A DNA stretch of 64,000 nucleotides from Desulfamplus sp. (GTDB taxonomy: Bacteria > Desulfobacterota > Desulfobacteria > Desulfobacterales > Desulfobacteraceae), in assembly GCA_015232555.1 (NCBI GenBank), contig JADFZJ010000003.1:57284-121283 (forward strand), given 5' to 3'. This document shows, one piece after another, positions 1 through 7,784 of this stretch. Both the position numbers and the translations under genes were made by a program. The notes under the pieces were generated by a model. The model had not been told where the DNA came from and made no database searches. It was given only the letters and a program-made list of their open reading frames with translations. Within the stretch, counting starts at the first letter, position 1, and each line of letters opens with the position of its first letter.

Positions 1-1956
1 AAAATATCTTGCACGCTCCCAAACGCCAATTTTACGAAACACGCCGCCGTCAGCTCTCTGCATCTGATCCATAGGTGTGCGTTTCATCATTATGTGTTTT
101 CTGCCAGCATAGGTTGAGATAAAAGTAGGAACTAAGGGAGGACGTACATTTGTCGGCTTTGGATGTGATCCTGATGATGAATTTTTTGCTGCTGTGTATT
201 TTGCTACATACAGAGGCAGATTGTGTCCGGGAATACCGCCTTGACCAGGTCCAGTTCCTGCAGATGTAAACCTCTTGATAAGCTCTGGAACATCAAAGCC
301 CATCTCAACTGCCTGCTTTATATTTTTGATCGTTGTATCTTCATCAAAGCAGATAAAACTTTTACGACCCTTCACAGGTGCATTGACAAACTTGCTGCCA
401 CGAGCAGTACCCGGAAGCTCTTTTAGTTTAGCTGTAACTGTATCTATTTCTGATGATAGCTGATTGATAGACTCTTGTGAATTTGCAACACCATCAGATG
501 TCTTACAGATGCCTGCATCATAAAATTTTTTGCACTCTAAAGCAGCTTTAAGACCAGCAAGCATGCCTGAAACCTCAATTGACAATGAATCTTCAAGCCC
601 TAACATTCTTCCAGCAGAGTATGTTCTCTCAGGCATGGTGTCGGCAACAAAAAAATTGGTGTGGCTGTCATATCTTAATTTTGCGTGTGCAAGCGTTAGA
701 TGTCCATTAATCGGGGTAAAACCAGCAGATGCAGCAACAAGATCACACTCAAAATCACGGCTTATTGTTCCGTCAAGCGTGGTCATTGTAACTCCTTTGA
801 CCCGTTTACTGCCATGAGCTTCAGAAACTACCCACCCTTTTAGAAGTAGAATGTTTCTCTTTGCAAGCTCAATCATAAGATATGGATTTTGTCCATCTTC
901 ACGAACATCAGCAACACACAAAATTTTCATGCCAAGATCAAACAGATCAATTGCAGCCTCAAGACCTAAATCGTGTCCAACACTAAAAACAGCCCGCTCT
1001 CCTGCAATAATACCGTAAGTTCTTGCCAAACGGTGAACACAGCCAACCTGCATAACTCCAGGGCGTTCATTGTTCTCAAACAAAAGAGGTCTCTCAATGC
1101 AGCCAGCAGCAACTACAACTGATTTTGCACGAATTTCAATATACCGCTCTGTAAAGTTATCTTTTTCTCCACCAATTTGAAATCCTGTAACTAAGTTATT
1201 GGTATATGTTCCAACAACTGACGCATGTTTAAAAACTCTTATGCCAGAGTGAGATTCAACCTTTGATGCAAGCTCTTTAGCACGAATGTAAAGCTGTTTA
1301 TTCTTTTTATATTCTGAATCTCTATAATCAACTGTTCTATAATCAAAAAAACCTCCAAGCCATGGGCGAGATTCCATGATAACAACCCGCAGCCCTTTAT
1401 CTGCTGCTGCAAGAGCTGCATTCATTCCAGCAGGACCTCCGCCGATTACAACAACGTCAGCAGAGGGGAAAATTTGCTCAAACCTGCCCGGCATTTCAAA
1501 ATCTGGAGATATTGTGCCAATTCCGGCAGCTTTCCGTATCTGCTTCATTGCAACAGGCCAGAGAACTGCTGGTTTGTGCATGGTTCTGTAATAAAAGCCT
1601 GCCGGCATCATAAAATCAAGTTTGTCAATAAAACCCATCATATCATTTTCAGCAGAGCCTTTAACATTCTGCTCTTTAACTTTCATACCCTGTTTTAAAA
1701 GGGTATTTTCAGTTCTGACATTTGGGATACCGTCAACCTCCATACAGGTGTTGCTGCACTCTCCATCTAAACTGTAAAGCCCTCTCGGACGGTGATATTT
1801 TAAACTGCGTCCGAAGATTTTCACTCCATTATGGTAAAGAGCAGTTGCTATGGTATCGCCTTTAAAACCTGCATAATCTTTACCTTTATAATCAAAAACT
1901 ACTTTTTGAGCAGGATCAATTCTCAGCGTGGGCAGTTGAGTAATTCTGGTTACCAT
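1..1956 (-). CDS. soxA: Sarcosine oxidase, alpha subunit (heterotetrameric type), C-terminal end outside the window
   Basis: This is the large subunit of heterotetrameric sarcosine oxidase/dehydrogenase, which demethylates sarcosine to glycine and passes the one-carbon unit to tetrahydrofolate. The frame is open for 652 codons and runs off the left edge; the family is usually about 950-1000 residues, so the folate-binding aminomethyltransferase-like C-terminus is missing from view. Seen: an N-terminal Fer2_4-like segment with DGECSNTCMEVDG near residues 64-76, then a dinucleotide-binding motif VVVIGGGPAGM near 168-178, and the A3-type middle domain. The ATG at 1956 is preceded by GGAGG at 7-nt spacing. 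Third gene of soxB-soxD-soxA, 55 nt after soxD; soxG would be expected further left. Name is secure at family level; the electron acceptor in an anaerobe is unknown. Confidence 0.9.
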   Translation of the reverse strand, partial: MVTRITQLPTLRIDPAQKVVFDYKGKDYAGFKGDTIATALYHNGVKIFGRSLKYHRPRGLYSLDGECSNTCMEVDGIPNVRTENTLLKQGMKVKEQNVKGSAENDMMGFIDKLDFMMPAGFYYRTMHKPAVLWPVAMKQIRKAAGIGTISPDFEMPGRFEQIFPSADVVVIGGGPAGMNAALAAADKGLRVVIMESRPWLGGFFDYRTVDYRDSEYKKNKQLYIRAKELASKVESHSGIRVFKHASVVGTYTNNLVTGFQIGGEKDNFTERYIEIRAKSVVVAAGCIERPLLFENNERPGVMQVGCVHRLARTYGIIAGERAVFSVGHDLGLEAAIDLFDLGMKILCVADVREDGQNPYLMIELAKRNILLLKGWVVSEAHGSKRVKGVTMTTLDGTISRDFECDLVAASAGFTPINGHLTLAHAKLRYDSHTNFFVADTMPERTYSAGRMLGLEDSLSIEVSGMLAGLKAALECKKFYDAGICKTSDGVANSQESINQLSSEIDTVTAKLKELPGTARGSKFVNAPVKGRKSFICFDEDTTIKNIKQAVEMGFDVPELIKRFTSAGTGPGQGGIPGHNLPLYVAKYTAAKNSSSGSHPKPTNVRPPLVPTFISTYAGRKHIMMKRTPMDQMQRADGGVFRKIGVWERARYF

Positions 1957-2015
1957 CTGTAAACCTCCGATTGTGCAAATCCAATATTTTTGCTTATCTG
2001 GCTCTTTTTAATCAT
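1950..2015 (-). other. 21-codon ORF bridging soxD and soxA behind a duplicated ribosome-binding site
   Basis: An ATG at 2015 overlaps the soxD stop as ATGA and opens a 21-codon frame (MIKKSQISKNIGFAQSEVYR plus W) ending in TAA at 1950-1952, just past the soxA ATG. Its upstream sequence AATCGGAGGCTTGCAGATG nearly repeats the soxA initiation region AATCGGAGGTTTACAGATG. It is out of frame with soxA. It may be a duplicated initiation site that couples soxD and soxA translation, or a chance by-product of the duplication; no protein function is claimed. Confidence 0.25.
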
Positions 2016-2272
2016 CTGCAAGCCTCCGATTCTTGAACTTCAACGTTCATTACTGTATTGCGGTAGATGGTAAACCATGAACCGCAGCCATCTTTATGAA
2101 CCCACCACTCTTTTTGCACACCGGCAACAGATTTGTTCAAATGGACATATTCGCACCATGTTTGAGGAGTCAAGCTATCCTCTTCTGGTCTTGGTCCTTT
2201 ATCTTCCCCGCCGAATCTAAACTCATATCCGTCTCTTTTTCCGCACACAGGACATGTTATTGTTAAAGACAT
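2012..2272 (-). CDS. soxD: Sarcosine oxidase, delta subunit
   Basis: Small zinc-binding subunit of heterotetrameric sarcosine oxidase. The 86-residue length is typical. Seen: CPVCG at residues 9-13, the family signature FGGEDKGPRP in the first third, W-x-E-Y in the middle, and WWVHKDGCGSWF near 56-67, whose His and Cys are in the positions expected for the second half of the zinc site. It lies between soxB (63 nt upstream) and soxA, all on the minus strand, as in a normal soxBDA(G) operon. The subunit is structural and has no catalytic site of its own. Its TGA stop overlaps a spurious or coupling ATG described separately. Confidence 0.92.
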   Translation of the reverse strand: MSLTITCPVCGKRDGYEFRFGGEDKGPRPEEDSLTPQTWCEYVHLNKSVAGVQKEWWVHKDGCGSWFTIYRNTVMNVEVQESEACR

Positions 2273-2335
2273 TAATATATTCTCCTTAAAAGCTGTTATG
2301 ATGCTTAAGAGTATTTTTAATTGCTGATAAAATTA

Positions 2336-3565
2336 TTAATTATTCGGGGTATAGCTTACAAGCTCGGCTGTTTCACCCATCAGTTTATGCTGCTCATATC
2401 TTTTTAGGTTAAAAGGCTTTATCATGTCTGGAGCTTCGCCATCTGCCATAAACTGAGCCATATATTTACCTGATGCAGTGCATGATTTAAATCCAAAATA
2501 TCCCCAGCCGCAGTTGAAATAGAAACCTTCAATTTGATCATTGCCATCTAAAATCGGTGCCATATCAGGAGTCATATCTGCAAGCCCTGCCCATATTCTC
2601 ATAAATCTCAATCCTCTTAAACATGGCAGAAATTCTGAAAGAGCTTCTGCTTGATGTTTGATATAGTGTGCAGTTGTCTGAGTTGTGTAGTTGGGCCAAT
2701 GATCCATGTGTGCACCAGTTGCAATCTCGCCTTTTAGTGTCTGGTTTGCATAGCAGTGGTAAGCTCCTGATGATACAACATGATTTAATAGAGGTTTTAC
2801 AGGCTGGGTAACCATAGCTTGAATTGTAAGAACGCTTATCGGCAGCTTGATTCCTAACATTTTGTAAATCAATCCAGCAGAGTATCCGCCGGCAGATATA
2901 AGCACCTTGTTTGTGCTTATGCTGCCGCGGCTTGTCTCAACCGATACTATTTTGCCATTACTGGTATTTATTGCAATCGCTTCTGTCTGCTGATGAATCT
3001 CAACTCCATGCTTTGCCGCACCTCGTGCAAGACCCCACACAACAGCGTCATGCCGAACAACGCCTCCTGGCGGGTGAAACATTGCCCCATGAATCGGGTA
3101 GGTTATATCTTCAGAAATGTTAAGTGCAGGCACAAGCTCTTTTGCCTCTTTTGCATCAATCAGATGGCTCTCAACTCCATGAAACTGGGCAGTTGCAATG
3201 GTCATGCGGGCAGCTTTCATTGCAGCTTCGCTGTGCATCAGATTGAGATTTCCGCAGTTGTTGAACATAAGGTTATAATCTAACTCTTTTGTCAAAACAG
3301 GCCAGAGATCAAGTGCCTCCTTGTAGAGCGGAACATTGTATTGAGTCCGCTGATTGGCACGGACAATCGCCGTATTTCTTCCTGCACCTCCAAAACCGAT
3401 ATAGTTTTTCTCTATAATTGCTACATCAGTGATTCCATGCTCCTTTGCAAGAAAATAGGCAGTTGCAAGGCTATGAAGCCCGCCTCCTATTATAACCACA
3501 TCATAACTTGATTTGAGCTGGGTCTTTTCACCCCACATTGGTTTGTATTTACCAAACATAAGCAT
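2336..3565 (-). CDS. soxB: Sarcosine oxidase, beta subunit (FAD/FMN-dependent)
   Basis: Catalytic subunit that oxidises sarcosine at a flavin. Seen: an N-terminal FAD-binding motif VVIIGGGLHSLATAYFLAKE near residues 23-42, GAGRNTAIVRAN near 60-71, and RHDAVVWGLARGA beginning at 171; the His at about 172 matches the histidine that carries covalent FMN in characterised heterotetrameric enzymes. The C-terminal GWGYFGFKSCTASGKYMA matches the family's closing glycine-rich segment. The 409-residue length is normal. First gene of the operon; the leader of about 140 nt contains a dispersed stem-loop and a candidate promoter lies at 3707-3735. Monomeric glycine/sarcosine oxidases are the alternative, but the soxD and soxA neighbours settle the type. 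Confidence 0.93.
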   Translation of the reverse strand: MLMFGKYKPMWGEKTQLKSSYDVVIIGGGLHSLATAYFLAKEHGITDVAIIEKNYIGFGGAGRNTAIVRANQRTQYNVPLYKEALDLWPVLTKELDYNLMFNNCGNLNLMHSEAAMKAARMTIATAQFHGVESHLIDAKEAKELVPALNISEDITYPIHGAMFHPPGGVVRHDAVVWGLARGAAKHGVEIHQQTEAIAINTSNGKIVSVETSRGSISTNKVLISAGGYSAGLIYKMLGIKLPISVLTIQAMVTQPVKPLLNHVVSSGAYHCYANQTLKGEIATGAHMDHWPNYTTQTTAHYIKHQAEALSEFLPCLRGLRFMRIWAGLADMTPDMAPILDGNDQIEGFYFNCGWGYFGFKSCTASGKYMAQFMADGEAPDMIKPFNLKRYEQHKLMGETAELVSYTPNN

Positions 3566-3595
3566 TAAGCCTTTTTTTGAAATTTATTATAAGCT

Positions 3596-3627
3596 GTTAC
3601 CCTTCAGGGTAGTAGCAGTTCACTTTG
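3596..3627. repeat. Dispersed stem-loop element, copy 1
   Basis: About 32 nt reading GTTACCCTTCAGGG then TAGTAGCAGTTCACTTTG. GCTGTTACCC pairs with GGGTAGTAGC (two G-U pairs) around a TTCA loop. A relative with 25 of 32 identical positions lies at 14373-14404, and the similarity extends left into a shared TTTATTA. Here it sits in the leader of the sox operon. Confidence 0.45.
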
Positions 3628-3706
3628 CTTTTGAATCTGTCCTCGTAAGGCTGACTTAAACTGTGAACAGAGAGGCAAATTTTTAACAAGAATACTCATT
3701 TTTGTC

Positions 3707-3735
3707 CTGATATCCAATGAAATAAATTATGTCAA
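3707..3735 (-). promoter_or_regulatory. Candidate housekeeping (sigma-70-type) promoter for soxBDA
   Basis: On the minus strand TTGACA (3730-3735) is followed by a 17-nt spacer and TATCAG (3707-3712). The -35 box is a perfect consensus match and the -10 box matches at four of six positions. It lies about 140 nt before soxB. Confidence 0.45.
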
Positions 3736-3996
3736 GAAATATTTTTTTAAAAGTTAGTTTATCAATCAAAAGGTGTCAAAAGAGCCGCACTTGACCTATT
3801 ATTTTTATAACAGCAAACTTTTTATAAGCCATTAAGATTAACATATAACAAGGAATATAGACTAAATGTTCTCTAATTAGTGATATCAGAAGAGTTGAGA
3901 AGAGTAGCTTTTATATGAAAAAAATAATGTCAAAATTATGGAAATGATTGACTTCTGGACTGTTATAATCACTTTTATTCAGGGATGGGTCAGCAG

Positions 3997-4719
3997 TTAT
4001 ACAATGCGGGTGTTCTGAATCGCATTGATGACCGCTGTAATTCTTTCTCTGTGTTCTGGTGGCACCATCAGCATTTCAAGCGGTTTGTTTACAAGAAAAT
4101 TTTCAGGAGAGATTGATGAACCATATTTTCCCTTATCTCCCTCAAGTAGAAGCATATCGGAGAGGTTGCCAAAATAAGCTCCATTATCAATATGTTCAAG
4201 ATACTGCATAAAGACATTGCTCAAGGTAACCATATACTCATCCATTTCGGCAAAACCAGTTACGTTACATCTCTTTTTGGAAATCATGGCTCGACACGCC
4301 AAGGGTCTTAAATCATATATCATACACCTTTGGTTTAGTAGCAGTGGACATTCTCCCCACAAAGGATCACCAAACTCTTCAGGTGGTTCTTCTCCAGCCA
4401 TGCAGAGTTTGGCAAGTTCATTAATGGTTGTTTTAGGAATCAGACGTTTTTTATGATGCTGATTTGCGATTATGGTTAGCACGGTATCTTTTTCATCAGT
4501 ATTCAAACCATCTAAAATATGTTTTGCTTCTAAACTTGTAAGAGTAACATTTCTGGTACAACAGGTGGCACAACCTTCTGCACAAGCTCTGTTCATTTCA
4601 TCTGAGAATCTGTCAAAAAGCATAAATAGTTGCTTCAATATCGCCAGTTTTTCTTTAACGTCCTTGTTTTTCAATTTATCTAATTCCTTTTGTAATTCAT
4701 GAACGTCCTTGTTTTTCAA
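3997..4719 (-). CDS. YkgJ-family cysteine-cluster protein
   Basis: Member of the YkgJ/Fli-type cysteine-cluster family, predicted to bind zinc or an iron-sulfur cluster; its reaction is not established. Seen: CAEGCATCC near residues 46-54, and a second group near GECPLLLNQRCMIYDLRPL followed by ACR, the family's most characteristic stretch (Cys-x-I-Y-x-x-R-P-x-x-C-R). No ATG start fits. TTG at 4719 or, 45 nt further in, TTG at 4674 could initiate; the latter has the better Shine-Dalgarno (AAAAGGA about 10 nt before). Both TTGs lie in the two copies of a tandem duplication that also includes the end of the upstream res fragment. It follows a Type III restriction system, but nothing shows a functional link. 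Confidence 0.75.
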   Translation of the reverse strand: MKNKDVHELQKELDKLKNKDVKEKLAILKQLFMLFDRFSDEMNRACAEGCATCCTRNVTLTSLEAKHILDGLNTDEKDTVLTIIANQHHKKRLIPKTTINELAKLCMAGEEPPEEFGDPLWGECPLLLNQRCMIYDLRPLACRAMISKKRCNVTGFAEMDEYMVTLSNVFMQYLEHIDNGAYFGNLSDMLLLEGDKGKYGSSISPENFLVNKPLEMLMVPPEHRERITAVINAIQNTRIV

Positions 4720-4747
4720 TTTATCTAATTTCTTTTGTTAATTCATA
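4657..4747. repeat. Tandem duplication of about 45 bp at the res / YkgJ junction
   Basis: Copy A is 4657-4701 and copy B is 4702-4747. They differ by one substitution and a one-base insertion in B. B ends in the res fragment's final Met-Asn-stop; A lies inside the YkgJ-like frame and encodes the repeated peptide KNKDVHELQKELDKL followed by KNKDV. The duplication supplies two alternative TTG starts, 15 codons apart. Confidence 0.85.
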
Positions 4748-5355
4748 ATCTTATCCCTTAACGACTGATATGAGTCAATCACATCATATTTAATATCTGC
4801 ATGACCTAATGCTTCAAAATGTTTCTTGGCATAGCTGATTTTCTTATGTTCAATCTCTTTTAATTGAAGAGTCTCCATACTTCCTTTAGTTTCAGCAATA
4901 AAATAGACATACTTAAATTTGTCAGTATCAAAAACTATCGCCCAATCAGGATTGTAATTGCCCACTGGTGTTGGAATTGTAAAACTTTTGGGCATTTTAG
5001 CATAGACAAGCACCTCTCCACACTCAAGATCAGATGCAAATTTTCTTTCAATATCAGAATCAGTTTTTACATAATTATGAACATTCTTTTTAACTTCCAA
5101 AATGTTTTTAGCAAGAGAGCCTTTAAAGTTATTTAGAGTAAAAATAGAGTCCTCATAACTTTTGTCTATCTTTGAATAAACAATGTTATTTATCAGCATT
5201 GCTGCTTTTTCACTGTTTATAATCTGTGTAACACCATGTATGAAACTCTCTGGATTCACTCTAAAATTATAAAAAGTATTCTGCTGTAAACCTTTTAATA
5301 TTTTAACTACAGTCTTTCTGGTAAGTCGTGTCCCTTTGGTGATCTCAGCTATCAA
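4738..5355 (-). CDS. Type III restriction enzyme Res, C-terminal nuclease part (frameshifted from the main frame)
   Basis: This fragment carries the endonuclease domain of the Type III restriction subunit. Seen: ERKFASDLE, then IPTPVGNYNPDW and, about 20 residues later, FIAETKG, which together form the PD-(D/E)XK pattern known from Res C-termini. The only possible start is a weak TTG. Removing one A from the A7 run at 5410-5416 joins it in frame to the upstream helicase frame, giving the continuous reading MKKEKSITEKAESILGSLKY leading into this segment, which is what a normal Res of about 1000 residues looks like. It is therefore either an inactive half-gene, a phase-variable OFF state, a product of slippage, or a sequencing error. 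Confidence 0.8.
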   Translation of the reverse strand: MIAEITKGTRLTRKTVVKILKGLQQNTFYNFRVNPESFIHGVTQIINSEKAAMLINNIVYSKIDKSYEDSIFTLNNFKGSLAKNILEVKKNVHNYVKTDSDIERKFASDLECGEVLVYAKMPKSFTIPTPVGNYNPDWAIVFDTDKFKYVYFIAETKGSMETLQLKEIEHKKISYAKKHFEALGHADIKYDVIDSYQSLRDKIMN

Positions 5356-5356
5356 G

Positions 5357-7783
5357 TCATATTTTAAAGAGCCAAGTATAGATTCTGCCTTCTCTGTTAT
5401 ACTTTTCTCTTTTTTTCATGCTTTCACCTGATTTTAGTGATGCCTCATCAAGTTTATCCTGCTGTTCACCAGAAGTTATGTTTATTAAAATCTTCTTGAC
5501 TGTTAAATCAGCATCAATTGATTCTATACATCTCTTTATAAGCTCATCACTTTCAAAATCCACCTCATAAACAGTCTTAACCTTTATTTTGCTCCATAAA
5601 TCCTTAAATTTACGAAAATTGTCATTTGGCTTTAACTTAGCTTCATTAATATTATTGGCTTTATCATTTTCAGAGGGGTTAAAATTTGCGGTTGTGTAGA
5701 TATTTTTCACAAGTGTTGTAACGCAAGTTTCAAAACCATTTAATTTTGCTTTGAGTTTTTCTGGTAATTTGTAGGTTTTGTTTTCTATGTCTTTTATAAG
5801 GCTCTCTGTTATCTGCAAATTTTCATCTAAATAATCATTGCTTATTAAATCAGCTATCAATATAGTTGAGCTTACATCATCAAAGGTGAACTTTGCCCCT
5901 TTTTCATTTGTCAAAACTCGGTTATTCAATACTTCTGTGGTAAGTTTAACAGGTCTTTCAGATAGAGATGAGACAATCTCATTTTGAAGAGCTTTTGCAA
6001 AAGATTCATAGGATTCGCTGGCTATAACAGTTAATTTGTTAATATCAAAAAACTCACTCTCTAAAACAGATGCGTCCATTCTCTCGCCATGTGAATTTAC
6101 ACAAATACGCAAACCCCTTCCTATCTCCTGTCTTTTGCTGATTTCTGACTGGCTGTGTTTTAAAGTGCATATCTGAAACACATTAGGATTATCCCAGCCT
6201 TCCCGCAATGCAGAATGAGAAAATATAAATCGGGTAGGCTCGCTCAGGCTCAAGAGCTTCTCCTTATTTTTCATAATAAGATCATAAGCACTCTCATCAT
6301 TGCTGATACCACCCTCATGTTTGTTCTCTTGTGAATTGACAAACCGTCCCTTTTTATCAATGGAGAAATAACCTTTATGAATCTCTTCTACATTAAAACG
6401 GTGTAAATAATCATTGTAATCCGTTTCAAACAGTTCCAATTCACTGCTGACTGCCCGATTATATTCTTCTTCAAATATTGTTGCATAGTCGCCCTTTTGC
6501 TGGTTACTATTTTTGTCATATAGACGATATTTTGAAACCTCATCAATAAAAAACAGAGACAACACCTTTATCCCTTTTGAAAACATCATCCGCTCTTTTT
6601 CAATATGTGATTTTATTGTCTCTCTAATCTGTATCCGTCTGACATGCTCTTCATCAACATCTCCAACTGTCTGACCAACTGTCAACTCTATCCCATTAGT
6701 AAATGAAACTTTATTGGTTAATCCGTTAATCTCTTTAACAATAAAGCCCTTATACTGCTTGAGTTCATTGGAAAAGACAAACAGATCATCTTTCTCTTTT
6801 ATCTGTCTGATTTTCTTCTGGATACCGTTATTTTGCTTCACTTCAAGCTCTAAATAGGCAACAGGATATTTGGTTATGCTGATCTCTATTCTATCAAGAA
6901 AAAGATAGCTGTTAGTTCCTGAATTACCAACAACTTCAACTCCTTTTACACCTATTTTCTTAACCAGCCGCTGGTTATAGGCATCAATAGCATCAAGGCG
7001 GTAAATTTTATTGAACTCTCTTTTGTGAGTAGCTGAGTATCGTAATGTAAAAAGTTGATTAAAGTCTTTGTCTGTAAATATCTTCTCTGCCTTTTCTCCA
7101 AACCGTTGCGGTTCATCAATTATTAAAATAGGTCTTGCACGCTTGATAATATCTATGGGCATCTCTGACTGTAGAGAATCTAATTTTTGATAAATCTTGC
7201 GGGACTCCTTACTCGTTGTAGCAAACGCCTGATAATTCATTATAATCACTTCAATATTAGAAGTGTTTGCAAAGCTCTTAATGTTTATGAGATTGGATTT
7301 ATTCTGGGTGTTGTAAATGGAAAACCTGATTTTCTTTCCGTAAATTTCTTGAAAATGGTCTGCTGTTATTTCAAGGGACTTATGCACACCTTCACGGATA
7401 GCTACTGAAGGAACCATAATGATAAACTTGTTCCAACCATAATGTTTGTGAAGTTCATACATGGTTTTAGTATAGACATAAGTTTTGCCTGTTCCGGTCT
7501 CCATTTCAATGGTAAAATTAAGCCCATCTAACTTGTTGATTGTCTTTAAACCCTGTTCTCTTTGCAATGATTGAACATTTTTAAGAATATCAGACTCATC
7601 AATTTCAAGTTTTTTATTGGAAAATATCTCTTCAACTTTGACTTTCTGCCCAAAAAGTCCATCTTCAAATACCTCTCTATTAACGGTCTCTTTTCTAAAT
7701 CCTCTGCTCTGCCCTTCAAAGCATCTGACAACTGACATAGCAGCATCAGTTTGGTAGGGTTGCTGTTTGAATATCAGTTTCAT
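5357..7783 (-). CDS. res: Type III restriction enzyme Res, helicase/ATPase part
   Basis: DNA-translocating subunit of a Type III restriction-modification system. Seen: Walker A ETGTGKT near residues 95-101, the Walker B-like box ILIIDEPQRFG, FSHSALREGWDNPNVF, and the SF2 motif VI-like QEIGRGLRI. These are the canonical Res helicase blocks. The frame reaches 808 residues and then ends in an unrelated tail (REKYNREGRIYTWLFKI) after an A7 run at 5410-5416, which puts the nuclease domain in another frame. Without correction the product would be a helicase lacking its cleavage domain. The ATG at 7783 follows the mod stop by one base, so mod and res are translationally coupled. Confidence 0.9.
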   Translation of the reverse strand: MKLIFKQQPYQTDAAMSVVRCFEGQSRGFRKETVNREVFEDGLFGQKVKVEEIFSNKKLEIDESDILKNVQSLQREQGLKTINKLDGLNFTIEMETGTGKTYVYTKTMYELHKHYGWNKFIIMVPSVAIREGVHKSLEITADHFQEIYGKKIRFSIYNTQNKSNLINIKSFANTSNIEVIIMNYQAFATTSKESRKIYQKLDSLQSEMPIDIIKRARPILIIDEPQRFGEKAEKIFTDKDFNQLFTLRYSATHKREFNKIYRLDAIDAYNQRLVKKIGVKGVEVVGNSGTNSYLFLDRIEISITKYPVAYLELEVKQNNGIQKKIRQIKEKDDLFVFSNELKQYKGFIVKEINGLTNKVSFTNGIELTVGQTVGDVDEEHVRRIQIRETIKSHIEKERMMFSKGIKVLSLFFIDEVSKYRLYDKNSNQQKGDYATIFEEEYNRAVSSELELFETDYNDYLHRFNVEEIHKGYFSIDKKGRFVNSQENKHEGGISNDESAYDLIMKNKEKLLSLSEPTRFIFSHSALREGWDNPNVFQICTLKHSQSEISKRQEIGRGLRICVNSHGERMDASVLESEFFDINKLTVIASESYESFAKALQNEIVSSLSERPVKLTTEVLNNRVLTNEKGAKFTFDDVSSTILIADLISNDYLDENLQITESLIKDIENKTYKLPEKLKAKLNGFETCVTTLVKNIYTTANFNPSENDKANNINEAKLKPNDNFRKFKDLWSKIKVKTVYEVDFESDELIKRCIESIDADLTVKKILINITSGEQQDKLDEASLKSGESMKKREKYNREGRIYTWLFKI
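5410..5416 (-). other. A7 homopolymer at the res frameshift
   Basis: On the coding strand the sequence is ATGAAAAAAAGAG. One A fewer restores a single Res frame with the nuclease motifs. Runs of this kind are known sites of polymerase slippage in both replication and transcription. Confidence 0.8.
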
Positions 7784-7784
7784 C

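Larger units (their letters stand above)
3566..3996. other. 431-nt gap upstream of the sox operon
   Basis: No convincing gene on either strand. It holds the stem-loop repeat at 3596-3627, the candidate sox promoter at 3707-3735 and otherwise AT-rich sequence up to the end of the YkgJ-like gene. I looked for a glycine riboswitch because of the downstream sarcosine genes and did not recognise its conserved cores. Confidence 0.6.

Noticed and set aside
3566..3996. Glycine riboswitch upstream of the sarcosine oxidase operon
   Set aside because: The conserved riboswitch cores were not found on the minus strand; only a dispersed stem-loop is visible.
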